NCBI RefSeq assembly: GCF_026914265.1
Contig: NC_069136.1
Span: forward strand, 25,060,701-25,124,700
DNA: 64,000 nt
Direction: 5' to 3'
From: Mya arenaria
Taxonomy: Eukaryota; Mollusca; Bivalvia; Myida; Myidae
In this document: piece by piece, positions 13,521 to 24,065 of the stretch
Layout of the letters: each line of letters opens with the position of its first letter
How positions within the stretch are numbered: the first letter of the stretch is position 1
The notes under the pieces: generated by a model
The model's database searches: none
The model's input: the letters and a program-made list of their open reading frames with translations, nothing else
Told to the model about the DNA's origin: nothing
Made by a program: the position numbers and the translations under genes

Positions 13521-14011
13521 CGATTGATTTCCATAGAAAAATATTTGTGTACGCTGTAAAGAGTGTATTTTTACTTGCATCGATACTGACACAGTGTCTA
13601 GTATTTTTATTCTAAAAATGTTGTGTTCTTAATGTATACAGTATTCATGGAGCCAAGTCCAAATAAAGCATCCATATAAAATACTTTTTCCCAGAGTAAG
13701 CCTAGACTTACATCCTGAAACCTTACCTACATCGTCATCGAAGTTTAGTATTATGTCTGATTTGCAATTCACTGTTTTCTTTCTGCAAACGAGCATACAC
13801 TGTCTGCCCATAACAATTTTTTTTGGTTAAGCGCAAATACATGTTTGGATGTATGCCCTATACTGTACCATTCCTTGTAAACTGGTAATCATGATGTTAA
13901 TACAACTTTTATGGGAATGATCTTGCCATTCCGGGAAGTCTAGTGGATAAGACACTGGCTCATTCACCATGTAAGTTGAGTCGTCCTATTTACAGAGTGG
14001 GTAAGAAAGGA

Positions 14012-14245
14012 TTACTGAAAGGAAATCCGAAATGAAATGAAGTATTTTTTAACGTTCCTTGAATAAAATAATGAACTATTGGTGTAAATATAAGGAATTA
14101 ATTGCGGGGTTAATGTCATTATCGGGGATATGAACGCAATTTGGGCTGGTCAAAGTACGCGTGGAGTCCTCAACACACCAGCCCAATTGCGTTCATACCC
14201 CGATAATGACATCAACCCCGCAATTCATTCCTTAAATAATCATGA
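14012..14245. mobile_element. Palindromic MITE, family D, copy 1
   Basis: The left arm (gcggggttaatgtcattatc, then ggggatatgaacgcaattt and gggctggtcaaag) is the reverse complement of the right arm (accagcccaattgcgttcat, accccgataatgacatcaac). The arms are separated by a loop of about 20 bp. Two more copies lie at 28075-28310 and 40520-40775. It is a non-autonomous hairpin DNA element with no coding capacity. Confidence 0.8.
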
Positions 14246-14335
14246 ACTGGTCAATATCACTTGCAGATATAAACTCCTCAACAGCAGTCTGTATCTTGTA
14301 TAATCAAATCGCATCATGTAAGATTATTCCATCAT

Positions 14336-14370
14336 TGTATATATATATATATATATAAATATATATATAG
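14336..14370. repeat. AT microsatellite
   Basis: A (ta)n run with one aaat interruption. Confidence 0.9.
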
Positions 14371-15560
14371 TAGAATGCCGGTTCAAGAATCTATATAATC
14401 AAATAAAAAAACATCACATGGGTATTTTTTTTAATAAGCCGACCGGTTTCGATTGTGGCTCATCAGGGCTAATAAGAAATGTGGAATTGCTACGCAAAGT
14501 CACATGTGTAAAATTAATTGATTATATATATATGAATATTTTTAACATAAATTATATATGTATATGTAATATATATTTTGTAATTACGTTTTTTTTTCTC
14601 AAATAATGAAAGAAATAAAACATAGTTCTATTACGATTTACGAGCTTACTATCTAATTAAAAAAAACAAACAACATCAATTATACGATAAATACAGTTTA
14701 TTATCAGAACTTGTTGTGCCGTGCATTTTTTAACTATAAACGCGTTATTTGACACCTATGGGGAATTAGCTATTGAAGTCCAAAACAAAATCCTTTTCAC
14801 GACACCAAGTTCTTTTCACGATTTTATTATGTTGTTCTTTCATTAACAAATACTTGATGTAATAACACAGTGTGTGTAGTCCAAAATTTAACACCAAATA
14901 TATTGTACAACAGCGACAACGCTATAGTTTGCTGGACTGTGGTAAAACCACCTTCGAGCTCAGACAAATCTCAAGAGTCCGTTTTCTATGAAGAACTACA
15001 TTTTTTCTCCTCTCTTTCTTTAACAATTAAAAAATGTGTTACTTTATAATGTGCAGCCCGGTCATGCCTACCATAAATTAAACCAATAGAAAAACAGGAA
15101 ATACTTCATAAAGACTGTCAGCTCAGCTCGAACTAATTACTTCTGATTTCAAATAGTTCTTAATCAAAACATATGTCAAGGTGCTAAATTAGATACAAAG
15201 AAACAATAAAACAGTAAGCTAAGGTCAATATGGCTTCGACTGACACCTCCTTTGTTTGGCAATTAGCAACATCCTAAATCGTTGGCGTTTGCCAACCTGT
15301 TACAAACACAGTTGCATATTTCAAATAACAGGTGTAAAAACATCTAACAAATAATTTGTAAATAACCCAACGCTGAAATTATGAAAATGGTTTCAATTAA
15401 CAAAACAATTTTAACCAAAGTATGGCATGACGTACAGCATAACACATTTAACAAATACTAATTTCATAGTCGTTATAAGTATACAGATCCAGGTATATAA
15501 GTTTTATAATTAGTTATGTCGATTTCTCGTTCAAGAAGTATGCTGTTCCTCTATTCAAGT

Positions 15561-18500
15561 TCATTTGCAAAATGCTTTTACGTAGATGTACGAAATCATT
15601 CCAACACCAATTCCAAAACAAAGCCAGTCAATCGTTACCATGGCGAACGCAAACCTTAGAAGCGTCATGTTGCAGCTACCATGGTAACAACCGGATGTGA
15701 CGATCGCAGAACAGGGTACTTGATGTGTCAGTTTTCCATAGTTCGGGTAAACCCAAATCGAACCTGAAATTGTTTTTTTATAGATAAAATAATGCTCCTT
15801 ATAATAAATACAAATACAAAATATCCCTACATTTAAAGTCATTTTACATCGCGCCGATAAACAAGTAGCATGCGTTCTGAATAACTTTTTTTTATAAAGT
15901 ATCAACTATCATTCTTTGGCGAAAACCAATAATTCAGATCTCTTCACGAAGCTCCTAGCAACTCGAACCAGAGGTCTTCTGGTTAGGATATCTAAATGCC
16001 TCCCACACCCAGTGTGTGAATACCATGTTATACAATACGTCATATATGCTACGTCGGAAGGCAACATTTTGCTTTAAATGAAGACTTAAAATAAAGATAA
16101 CTTTTCGTTTTCTTCACCATTTTAAATAAAAACAAAGGGCAGTCTATGCCGCTTAAAGAGCCCCGCCTTCGTTTTATTTACGGAGTTTGATCAGATAATT
16201 AGTTCCATCAAGCACTTCGACAAACCTGTTTCCAAACTAATGTTTTGACATTGCTCCATCAGGCGGTGGTTTTGTGAAAAAGTTTTTCGAAGTGTTTTCT
16301 GAAACTAAACTCATTATCAAACTCTGGTAAAAGACTGAAGGCAAGTAAAGTTATCTTTTTTTCAAGTCTTCATTCAAAGCAAAATATTGCCTTTGTACGT
16401 AGCATTTATGACGCAGTTTATCACGTGGTATACACACACTGACACCGCCACGCGGCTTTTGGCTTTGGTTCATGCGTTGTGTAGAATGATTACCACAACG
16501 ACGATTGCAACTGTTAACCCACACCTGGCAAAAGGCAACGAATTTTATCACATGTGATTGCGGCCAAGACTCTGTATGACACAACAGTCCCCGAATCCCA
16601 GGGAGTGACGTACGTCAGTCACATGGTTCATCATGCGTACAATTCTTTTGTGTTCAAATATATGTTGTTGTTGGTTACGAAAAAAAGCTATACATTTTCA
16701 AAATCAAAATACGGGTTTAACACAAATAAGGAAAGCAACATTGAACGGAGGGCGCCTATGAGACTATGAGAGACAACCCCCTAATCCCAGGGAGCGACCT
16801 TGGCCAGAGTGTTCATATTCATACGATTCTAATTTGTTAAAATATTTGTTGTTATTATGAACCAGTCATTTATAACCACGCTCCCCAGGTCCGGAGAATA
16901 GTGTGGAATTTGTCTTTCGGTCCAGCCAAGCCCGGGTAAATTCCTCGTCCTGCGGAGACGAACTGCTGGTAAAATCCCCGCCAAATGCCCCTGCACCCCA
17001 GGGACCCTATGTAAGGCCCATTCCCCGCTATTTTTGGCATAAAGTCAAAGTCATCGCATTCACCCGGCACCACGGGGCCACCTGGAAGGTAAAACACGGT
17101 CCATTTCCCCGACTATCCCCGGTATACCCCGGACCTGGGGGCCGTGGTTACATTTGACTGGTGCATTAGTCAAAACGTATACGAATGCCAAAACCCCATT
17201 CATTCATGCTTAAAAAAGTGCGGGTTTACCACAAACAAGCCAAGTGACGTTGAAGAGAAAGGCGAATATGCCGCAGCAGTCCCCGAAACCCAGGGACCGA
17301 CCTTCGTCATCGTGGCGGCTGAAACCGGAAAACAGCAATGGAACCACGCCGCTTACAATCAAGTAGATGGGAATCATTCGCTCGATGCTGCAGTCATGAA
17401 GATACATGGAACCTGTGTAATACATTGAGGTAGCTTTTTAGCACGCCTTTGTTTGATTTTACCATTATTTCTTTCTGTTCTGAACCCCAGCCAACCCCTG
17501 CCTCCCCCGCAACACACAAATGCACACACGCACGCATCATAATTCTGATGATTCACTACGCGCTCATGGCGAGCTTTTGTGAGCAGACGTTGACCGTCAT
17601 GCAGCTATTGCTCGTCGTGCAGAGATTGTGCGTCGGGGTCGTGCAACGGATGTCCGTCGTGCGTCGTTAACTTTGTATTGTTTTTTCCCCCATAACTTTA
17701 AAGACTAATTGTAACAAAGAATATCAAACAACGATTGGGGCGTATACTATGAATGAAATGGACCCTAAATTCTGCAAATTCACAGTTTAATGTTTACTAC
17801 ATACTAATATACGTGTACAATTTATTGAGTACGTTTGCGATTATAAAAACAATTGGAAGGATACGTCAAACGGGTAATGTGATTGATAAAAGGGAAGGAT
17901 ATTTCGAACAGGGTTAAAAGGGAAGGATATTTCGAACAGGGGTGAAAGGGAAGGATATTTCGAACAGGGTTAAAAGGGAAGGATATTTCGAAGAGGACAT
18001 AAAGGGAAGGATATATTAACTGGGCTAAAAGGGAAGGATATTTCGAACAGGGTTGAAAGGGAGGATAATTTCGAAGAAGATATAAAGGGAAGGACATTTC
18101 AAGCAGGGCTAAAAGGGAATGCTATTTCGAACAGGGCTAAAAGGGAATGCTATTTCGGACAGGACTAAAAGGGAAGGAAATTTTGAACAGGGCTAAAAGG
18201 GAAGGATATTTCGAACTGAGTTAAAAGGGAAGGATATTTCGAAGAGGACATTAATGGAAGGATATTTCGAACAGGGCTAAAAGGAAAGGATATTTCGAAC
18301 ATAAAAGGGAAGGATATTTCGAACAGGGCTAAAAGGGAAGAATATTTCGAACAGGGCTATAAGGGAAGAATATTTCGAACAGGGCTAAAAGGGAAGGATA
18401 TTTCGAACAGGGTTAAATAAAAGGGAAGGATATTTCGAACAGGGTTAGATAAAAGGAAAGGATATTTCGAACAGGGCTATCATGGAAGGATATTTCGAAC

Positions 18501-20842
18501 AGGGATAAACGGGAATGATATTTCGAACAGGGATGAAAGGGAGGGATATTACGAACAGGGATCAAAGGGAAGGATATTTCGAACAGGGTTAGAAGGGAAC
18601 GATATTTTTAAAAAGCGGGCGGATTTTCATTGAAAAGAAAGATTTCAAACAGGGGTTGGCGGGTGGTGTGATTAAACAAAAGGATGAAATATTTTGAATA
18701 GGGGCGGGCGGGTTAAGCAATTGCTAACAAAGAATGATATTTTGAACAGGGACGAGCTGGTTATGTAATTGAAAATAAAAGGAAAGGACATTTTGTACAT
18801 GAGATGGCGGGTTGTCTGGATGATAAAGAGAAGGGAACAGGCGAACCCCGTTTGCTCAAACTCGCTTGGCTCGATTTCCTCCTTGATTCGAACTGAATGT
18901 AAAGGAACGAATTCTTTCTGCTGAAGGTAAGCATTGCCGCTTGGTTCAAATTTCCCGAGGCTCGAGGTATTTTCACTGTTCTCTGTGGGTTCAAACAAAC
19001 AGGTTCAACTGTATATCGAACAGAAGAGGGCGGGGATGAGAATCAAACATTTATCTCCTGTCAAAACAAAATGTGCTCCTTAATGAACGTACCTAAGACG
19101 ATTTTTGTGATTCCAAGTCCGATTAAACCCAGCACGATGGCAATAATGCAGAACATAACCGCTGAAAACAAATGGAAATACTCGTGGTCAACACTATTCG
19201 AGTAACTTAGTTTAAAAAAAAGACACAGGTCCCATTTTCTCGAAACTTCTTAAAGCTGCACTCTCACAGATTGAACGTTTTGACATTTTTTTTGTCTTGG
19301 AACGAGCCAATTTATGCGAAAATGCATGGAAAACAGTCATATAAGACTTATGACAAAAATTCAAATCGCAGATTTTCATATTTAAGTTAAAAAATGATGT
19401 TTTATGCAATTTTCTTAAACCGTTAGTAACGGTTTTACCTATAAAACATTGATTTTCGAACGGAAATATGAAAATCTGCGATCTGATCTTTTGTCAGCAA
19501 TCTTATATCAGTGGTTTGCAGTTATTTACGCTCGTTCCAAGACAAAAAAATAAAAAAAGTTGTCAAAACGGTAAATCTGTGAGAGTGCAGCTTTAAGTCC
19601 CTTACAACAGGATTAAGCTAAGCTCACTATTTCTGGTTTTCTAAAATTTGTGTTATATTTGCTTCTTTATGATTTTTTAGACTTTACATAGACTTTATCT
19701 TTATGAATATTCCAAAAAAACATTTTTCATGTATCAAAATAAAATTAAAGTATGCATTTTGGATTATAGAAATAAGCTATTAAGCCTGTTTACCTTAAGA
19801 AGTTTCGAGAAATTGGGGCCAGAAGATCTACATGTGCATGTCTAATGATAGTAATATTTATATAGAATTAATATATGTATTGTATTCTTAATGTTCGTGT
19901 AATATACGTACCATATTTACAATTATTTACATGACACAGCTCTTATAACATTCGTTTTATGCCATATACAACACAAAAACATACTTTAGGTTCTATTTCA
20001 AAAGTTGTGTGACTTTATGAGGGATAATAGCAGAAACGCGTAGACTAGTATATATTTAGCATATATTTAAGTAAGATTACATCCGTTCAGTCAATGACAA
20101 TGTCTATCGGCCACCAATATGCATCACGATTTTTATTACTTACCTATGAAAACATTTTATAGTAAAAATAATTTGAATTTGTGTAAAGTCTTAATGCCTA
20201 AGAAGCGTCCGTTCGTTTCGCCTCGCCCATTCCTAGTCATTCCAATGTTACACAATGTGTTCTAACTATTAGTTACAATAGGATAAAGTGGTCCAGTGGT
20301 AAAGGCGCCCGTCTGTCACTCATGAAGTCGTTCGTTCCATCCTAATAATGGGAATCTTCTCTTGGGCTCTCGAACAAGTACACAGTTCTTTTATTAGCTA
20401 CTGCCCAGAAAACGGACACAGTAGAGTGACTCATATCAGCTTTCAGATGTCTTCACAATCGAGCGAAAATAAATAAGTATGAGTAAGTTATGCTTATGCA
20501 CCATTCAATTGTAACCATGGCCCACTCAGGTCCGGGGAATAGCGGGGACTTTTACTTTCGGTCCCGCCAAATCCGGGTCAAATCCCCACCCTTCGGGGAC
20601 AAACTGCTTGTAAAATTCCCATCAAATGCCCCCGCACCCCGGGGACATCCTAGGTTAACCCCCGCATTCACTGCGGGGCCACCTGGAAGGTAAAAACACG
20701 GCCCATTTCCCCCGCTTTCCCCGGTATACCCCGGACCTGGGTGGCCGTGGTTACAATTGACTGGTGCATTATGTGACAATGTAAAACACTGAATGGCTAA
20801 ACAAATACTTACACGCTGTCCCACATGCGACGCAAAAATCAT
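15561..20842 (-). CDS. Small two-pass membrane protein, 3 predicted exons (tentative)
   Basis: I do not recognise the family. Predicted exons on the minus strand are 20842-20815, 19161-19093 and 15763-15561. Exon 2 is flanked by ttttcag and gtacgt; exon 3 is preceded by atttcag. The phases of exons 2 and 3 fit (one base plus two). The product would be about 99 residues. The first hydrophobic span lies near residues 12-32 (FCIIAIVLGLIGLGI). A loop with three cysteines (PCSAIVTSGCYHGSC) follows. A second span near 72-92 (TIDWLCFGIGVGMISYIY) leads to the C-terminus AFCK. This layout suggests a cell-surface or endomembrane protein with both ends on one side. The weak point is exon 1 (MIFASHVGQ): phase needs the donor gtgtaa rather than the stronger gtaagt two bases further on, so the true first exon may lie elsewhere. 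Introns hold a minisatellite and MITEs. Confidence 0.4.
16001..16441. mobile_element. Long hairpin MITE, family C, copy 1
   Basis: The ends are inverted copies: the left end has cagtgtgtgaataccatgtt and the right end has tatcacgtggtatacacaca. Inner inverted words include atgaagactt/aagtcttcat and aaacacttcga/tcgaagtgttt. Family copies with the same layout lie at 43589-43945, 44099-44584 and 45308-45742. Confidence 0.7.
16855..17169. mobile_element. GC-rich palindromic MITE, family B, copy 1
   Basis: A copy of a roughly 310 bp element whose ends are tgcaccagtcaattgtaacc and its reverse complement. It carries repeated ccccgg, ggtccgggg and ccaggtcc words. Here the left end is degraded (gaaccagtcatttataacc) and the right end is good (gttacatttgactggtgcat). 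Open frames across it are compositional artefacts. Confidence 0.75.
17875..18625. repeat. 28 bp minisatellite (aagggaaggatatttcgaac...)
   Basis: About 26 imperfect tandem copies of a unit reading aagggaaggatatttcgaac followed by agggttaa. Edges decay near 18600. It lies in the large intron of the tentative small membrane protein gene. Confidence 0.95.
18836..19016. mobile_element. Short inverted-repeat element, family E, copy 1
   Basis: Ends related to cgaaccccgttggctcgaac and its reverse complement, with an inner gaaggtaagcattcccgctt word. Copies are at 37121-37303 and 49882-50028. About 150-180 bp, non-coding. Confidence 0.65.
19229..19820. mobile_element. Larger palindromic element carrying a nested family A MITE
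   Basis: The outer left arm (cccattttctcgaaacttct, 19231-19250) and outer right arm (agaagtttcgagaaattggg, 19799-19818) are inverted copies about 590 bp apart. The family A MITE (19251-19596) begins directly at the inner end of the left arm, so the arrangement reads as one MITE inside another. Confidence 0.6.
19251..19596. mobile_element. Palindromic MITE, family A, copy 1
   Basis: The ends are ttaaagctgcactctcacag and its reverse complement. The interior is also near-palindromic: atgaaaatctgcgatctgat mirrors a degraded cgcagattttcatat, and ccgttagtaacgg is a perfect small palindrome at the centre. Both termini abut TTAA. Further copies lie at 21019, 27334, 33037, 36965 (partial) and 40102. 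Confidence 0.85.
20281..20410 (+). repeat. tRNA-like SINE fragment
   Basis: Contains agtggtccagtggtaaaggc followed by gcccgtctgt and then cgttcgttcca. This resembles a Gly- or Asp-type tRNA head with box A and a weak box B. No clean cloverleaf forms. Confidence 0.35.
20495..20772. mobile_element. GC-rich palindromic MITE, family B, copy 2
   Basis: Starts with tgcaccattcaattgtaacc and ends with ggttacaattgactggtgca. Interior words ggtccggggaatagcgggg and tatccccgg-type repeats match the other family B copies. It lies about 45 bp from the putative first exon of the small membrane protein gene. Confidence 0.8.
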
Positions 20843-21018
20843 TTTTGCACATTATCGATTATAAGCACTGGTTGGTATTCCTTTAATCTAAATAAAAATA
20901 ATACAATTCCTTCCTATGTACATCAATTTTTAGCATTGAGTTGTTCCGTGTTCATTTAGCTGACACATACGTTTTCTTATTATACTTTAAAAATAAAAAT
21001 AAATGAACATTCGAATGC

Positions 21019-21374
21019 TTAAAGCCGCACTCTCACTTACTGGCCGTTCTGACAACTTTTTATATTTTTTGTCTTGGAATGAGCCAAATTTAACTTAAAT
21101 GTCTGTAAACTAGTGATACAAGACTGCTGATAAAAGATCAGATCGAAGTTATTCAGATTTACGTTTAAAATCAGATGTTTTATGACAAAAAGTGTTTCTT
21201 ACGCTTAAAGAAACTGAATGATTGTTCCGGCAGTTTCCTAAACAATGGAGATCTGTTCTATTGTGAGTGATTTTATATGATTAAATTAAGGGCATTGATA
21301 CCCAAATCAGCTGATTCTGAGACAAATACTAAAACAAATGATAAAACTATCAATCTGTGAGAGCGCAGCTTTAA
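21019..21374. mobile_element. Palindromic MITE, family A, copy 2
   Basis: Diverged copy with ends ttaaagccgcactctcac and gtgagagcgcagctttaa, again bordered by TTAA. Confidence 0.8.
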
Positions 21375-21721
21375 GCAATAACAAGTGTTGATGTTTGAGG
21401 GATTCGATCTCAGCGATAATTTTGCGTTCAATTCCTGTTTGACTTCCTGCTGTCTTTCCTACTGTCGTAATTAATATACTTAAAGCATTTAAGCAGTCAT
21501 TGTAAACAAGAAATAAGTGATTAAAACATGCATGTACACTATCTTTAATTCAAATGTAAATGTATAATTTATTCATCGGAATCCTAAATAGACGCCATTC
21601 TGGTAAGATATAAAATTGATGATCTAATATGGGAAAAATGGGGTCACCGCGTGGCCTTGCGTCATTTATGTTGGAGGCGTGATATACTCTGTTTACAATC
21701 TCATTAAAACCATTAAAAATT

Positions 21722-22035
21722 GTGGCGGATTCGTGGTCTAGTGGTAACACACTTGACTATCAATCCATGGGTCGCAGGTTCGATTCCCCGTCGCATCACT
21801 AAAATTTACAAATCGTCTTCCGCTGGGACATTTTAAATAGGGATCCCGTGACAGTGCTATATACACGGGTGTACGTTGAAGAACCAGGGTAGCTCTAACC
21901 AGGGTTACATTCTGTCTGTGCATTGAAGACATTGAAGTCTATGCTTCAAAGACCTAAAATGACTAACAATCTTAACGGAACACTCGCCGAATGGGCAAGG
22001 CCCGAGTGCGAGTAAAAATAAGCTTACACACCACC
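21722..22035 (+). repeat. tRNA-derived SINE with long body
   Basis: The head reads gcggattcgtggtctagtgg and then taacacacttgac, with box B ggttcgattcccc, about 70 bp apart as in a tRNA. A non-tRNA body of about 240 bp follows (ccgctgggacattttaaatag, acgttgaagaaccagggtag) up to a word reading gcaaggcccgagtgcgagta. Acceptor-stem pairing is poor, so it is a SINE and not a tRNA gene. Confidence 0.6.
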
Positions 22036-22689
22036 TTTAAATCATATCGTGACGTTCACTTCATTTCATTACATAGCGTTACGTCGTGAATCTGATTTTA
22101 TTGATATTGTGAACAGCACACGTTCAGCTATCTTACTGTTCATGAAGGGATAGCTTCTGTCCATGTGTCCTTAGTATAAGAACAATAGGGCCGTAATTCG
22201 AGAACACATGGTATGCCATATAAATTTTCAAATGCCCTCACCATTTGTACCGAGAGAGTATTTGGTGGTTGCGAAATTGATCAAGGACATTATTCGTCCT
22301 GTCTGTGTTTCGGTGCCCCCCGCCCTAAATCATTCAAGATTAAATTATAACACCCCCCACCCCTGCAAACATTTTAAACTATTCAAATGTCGGTTCTAAG
22401 GAGAGGCGAATGCCATAAGGTTGTGTCCCTAAGTTACACCCACTCTATCTTTGGGCGTCAATTCCTGGATCCGCCCCTGTTTTCGCCCCTGTTATATACG
22501 TGTATATAAAATCATCCGCGACGTCGTCGAATCGAACTTGAAACTTGGCTTAATTTATGAGACAAAGTTTTTGAAGACATTTTATCTGGTTTGAGTAATT
22601 GTCCAGTTATGGCCCTTGACTGAAGAGCATTGCCGTCCGATTGTGAGCTGCAGTATCGAGTCACTCTAGAACCACAGGTGGCAGTATCG

Positions 22690-23215
22690 TCTGTTTCAGT
22701 GTAAGATAGTAATATATTTTACCGAGTGAGCACCAAAAGGTATATTTTACGAGCAGTTATCCATGTGTGAAATAATTACTTTTGGTGACCATGAGGTGAA
22801 ATATATTGTGATCTTAAACAATATCAAACATTTTTCTTTTCATTTTTTTAACTAAAATAGTTTTTAAAAGATATTCAATTTAATTTTATTTAAAACAACG
22901 CGCCAAGCTGTATGCGCACGTAATATCATTTCAAAATGACGTCTTTGATATTGTTGTTTTAGCCTAGTGCGTGCAGATGTTTTGCTATTTTTATATGCCT
23001 AAAATTAGTAAAAGATATGCAATTGAATTTTATTAGAAAACCAACATGAATGCGCACGTCAAGTCATTTCGGAAATGATGTCGTTGATATTGTGTCACAG
23101 CCATTTGCGTGCTGATGTTTATTTTGCTAAATTTCCATAACAGTGAAACTATCAAATTGCTAGAAACTGTGAAATATCATTTTATTTTTATTTCACTGAT
23201 CAATACCTATTAACT
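22690..23215. repeat. Diverged dispersed repeats with inverted words
   Basis: Around 22690-22840 there is a degraded inverted repeat (gtttcagtgtaagatagt; tattgtgatcttaaacaa). It is followed by two tandem relatives of a block with catttcggaaatgatgtcgt and gcgtgctgatgttt (about 22900 and 23050). A third copy of that block lies at 33630-33700. No coding sequence is seen. Confidence 0.45.
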
Positions 23216-23327
23216 TCAGAAAATCATATCATAAATTGATTTATTATACACATCATGCGTATCAGTGTCCTTATCAACATCCAACAGTGAAAATACAGCA
23301 TGGTGTATTGAAAAATCCGTATAAAGA

Positions 23328-23328
<1 letters not shown>

Positions 23329-23408
<80 letters not shown>

Positions 23409-23459
23409 CAGCAGCAGCAGCAGCAGCAGTAGCAGTAGCAGTAGCAGTAGTAGTAGTTT
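23329..23459. repeat. AGT/AGC microsatellite
   Basis: (agt)n changing to (agc)n and back. Its poly-Ser translation is an artefact. Confidence 0.95.
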
Positions 23460-23849
23460 TATTCGTGCATTATGTCAATAACAGTACATTTTACATCAAT
23501 ATAAGATATATCACATTTATGAAAAAAGAAGATATATCTCATATTGTATTTGCATGATATTAAGAGTCCTAAAAGTTATATCACAGAAAGTTTAACATGA
23601 AATACATAATACTAGATCTACTAAATCAAGTATTACTTCTGGTGTTAATGATAAAGCTATCTAATTTATTACCAAATAAAGTTTTACCAAATAAAGTTTA
23701 ACATAATAAATGACATTGCACAGGTTAACCCGTAAAGATTTGCACAAGTACAAAAGCTTATTTCAAACGGGGTCCATGAAGATACTGTCGTTTTCCAATA
23801 TAGACTTATGTTTATTCAAATTTTCTTACAATATAATCATTCTATTCAG

Positions 23850-23855
<6 letters not shown>

Positions 23856-23922
<67 letters not shown>
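23856..23922. repeat. TA microsatellite
   Basis: Uninterrupted (ta)n of about 65 bp. Confidence 0.95.
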
Positions 23923-23925
<3 letters not shown>

Positions 23926-24004
23926 CTGTAATTGTTAATGCAAATATATTGCATGGAAATAAAACCTTTCAATGTTCCTTTTACAACCTTGTATTCACCA
24001 TGTT

Positions 24005-24010
24005 TTTATT
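24005..24010 (-). promoter_or_regulatory. Polyadenylation signal of the C1q gene
   Basis: AATAAA on the minus strand, 56 bases past the stop codon of the C1q-domain gene. The position is plausible for its cleavage signal. Confidence 0.55.
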
Positions 24011-24065
24011 TGTGAACATGGATTTATTCTGACCAACGTTTAAATATGCACATATCAACAATTCT

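Noticed and set aside
16870-17428. Overlapping GC-rich open frames on both strands
   Set aside because: They lie in and beside a family B MITE and reflect its ccccgg-rich composition.
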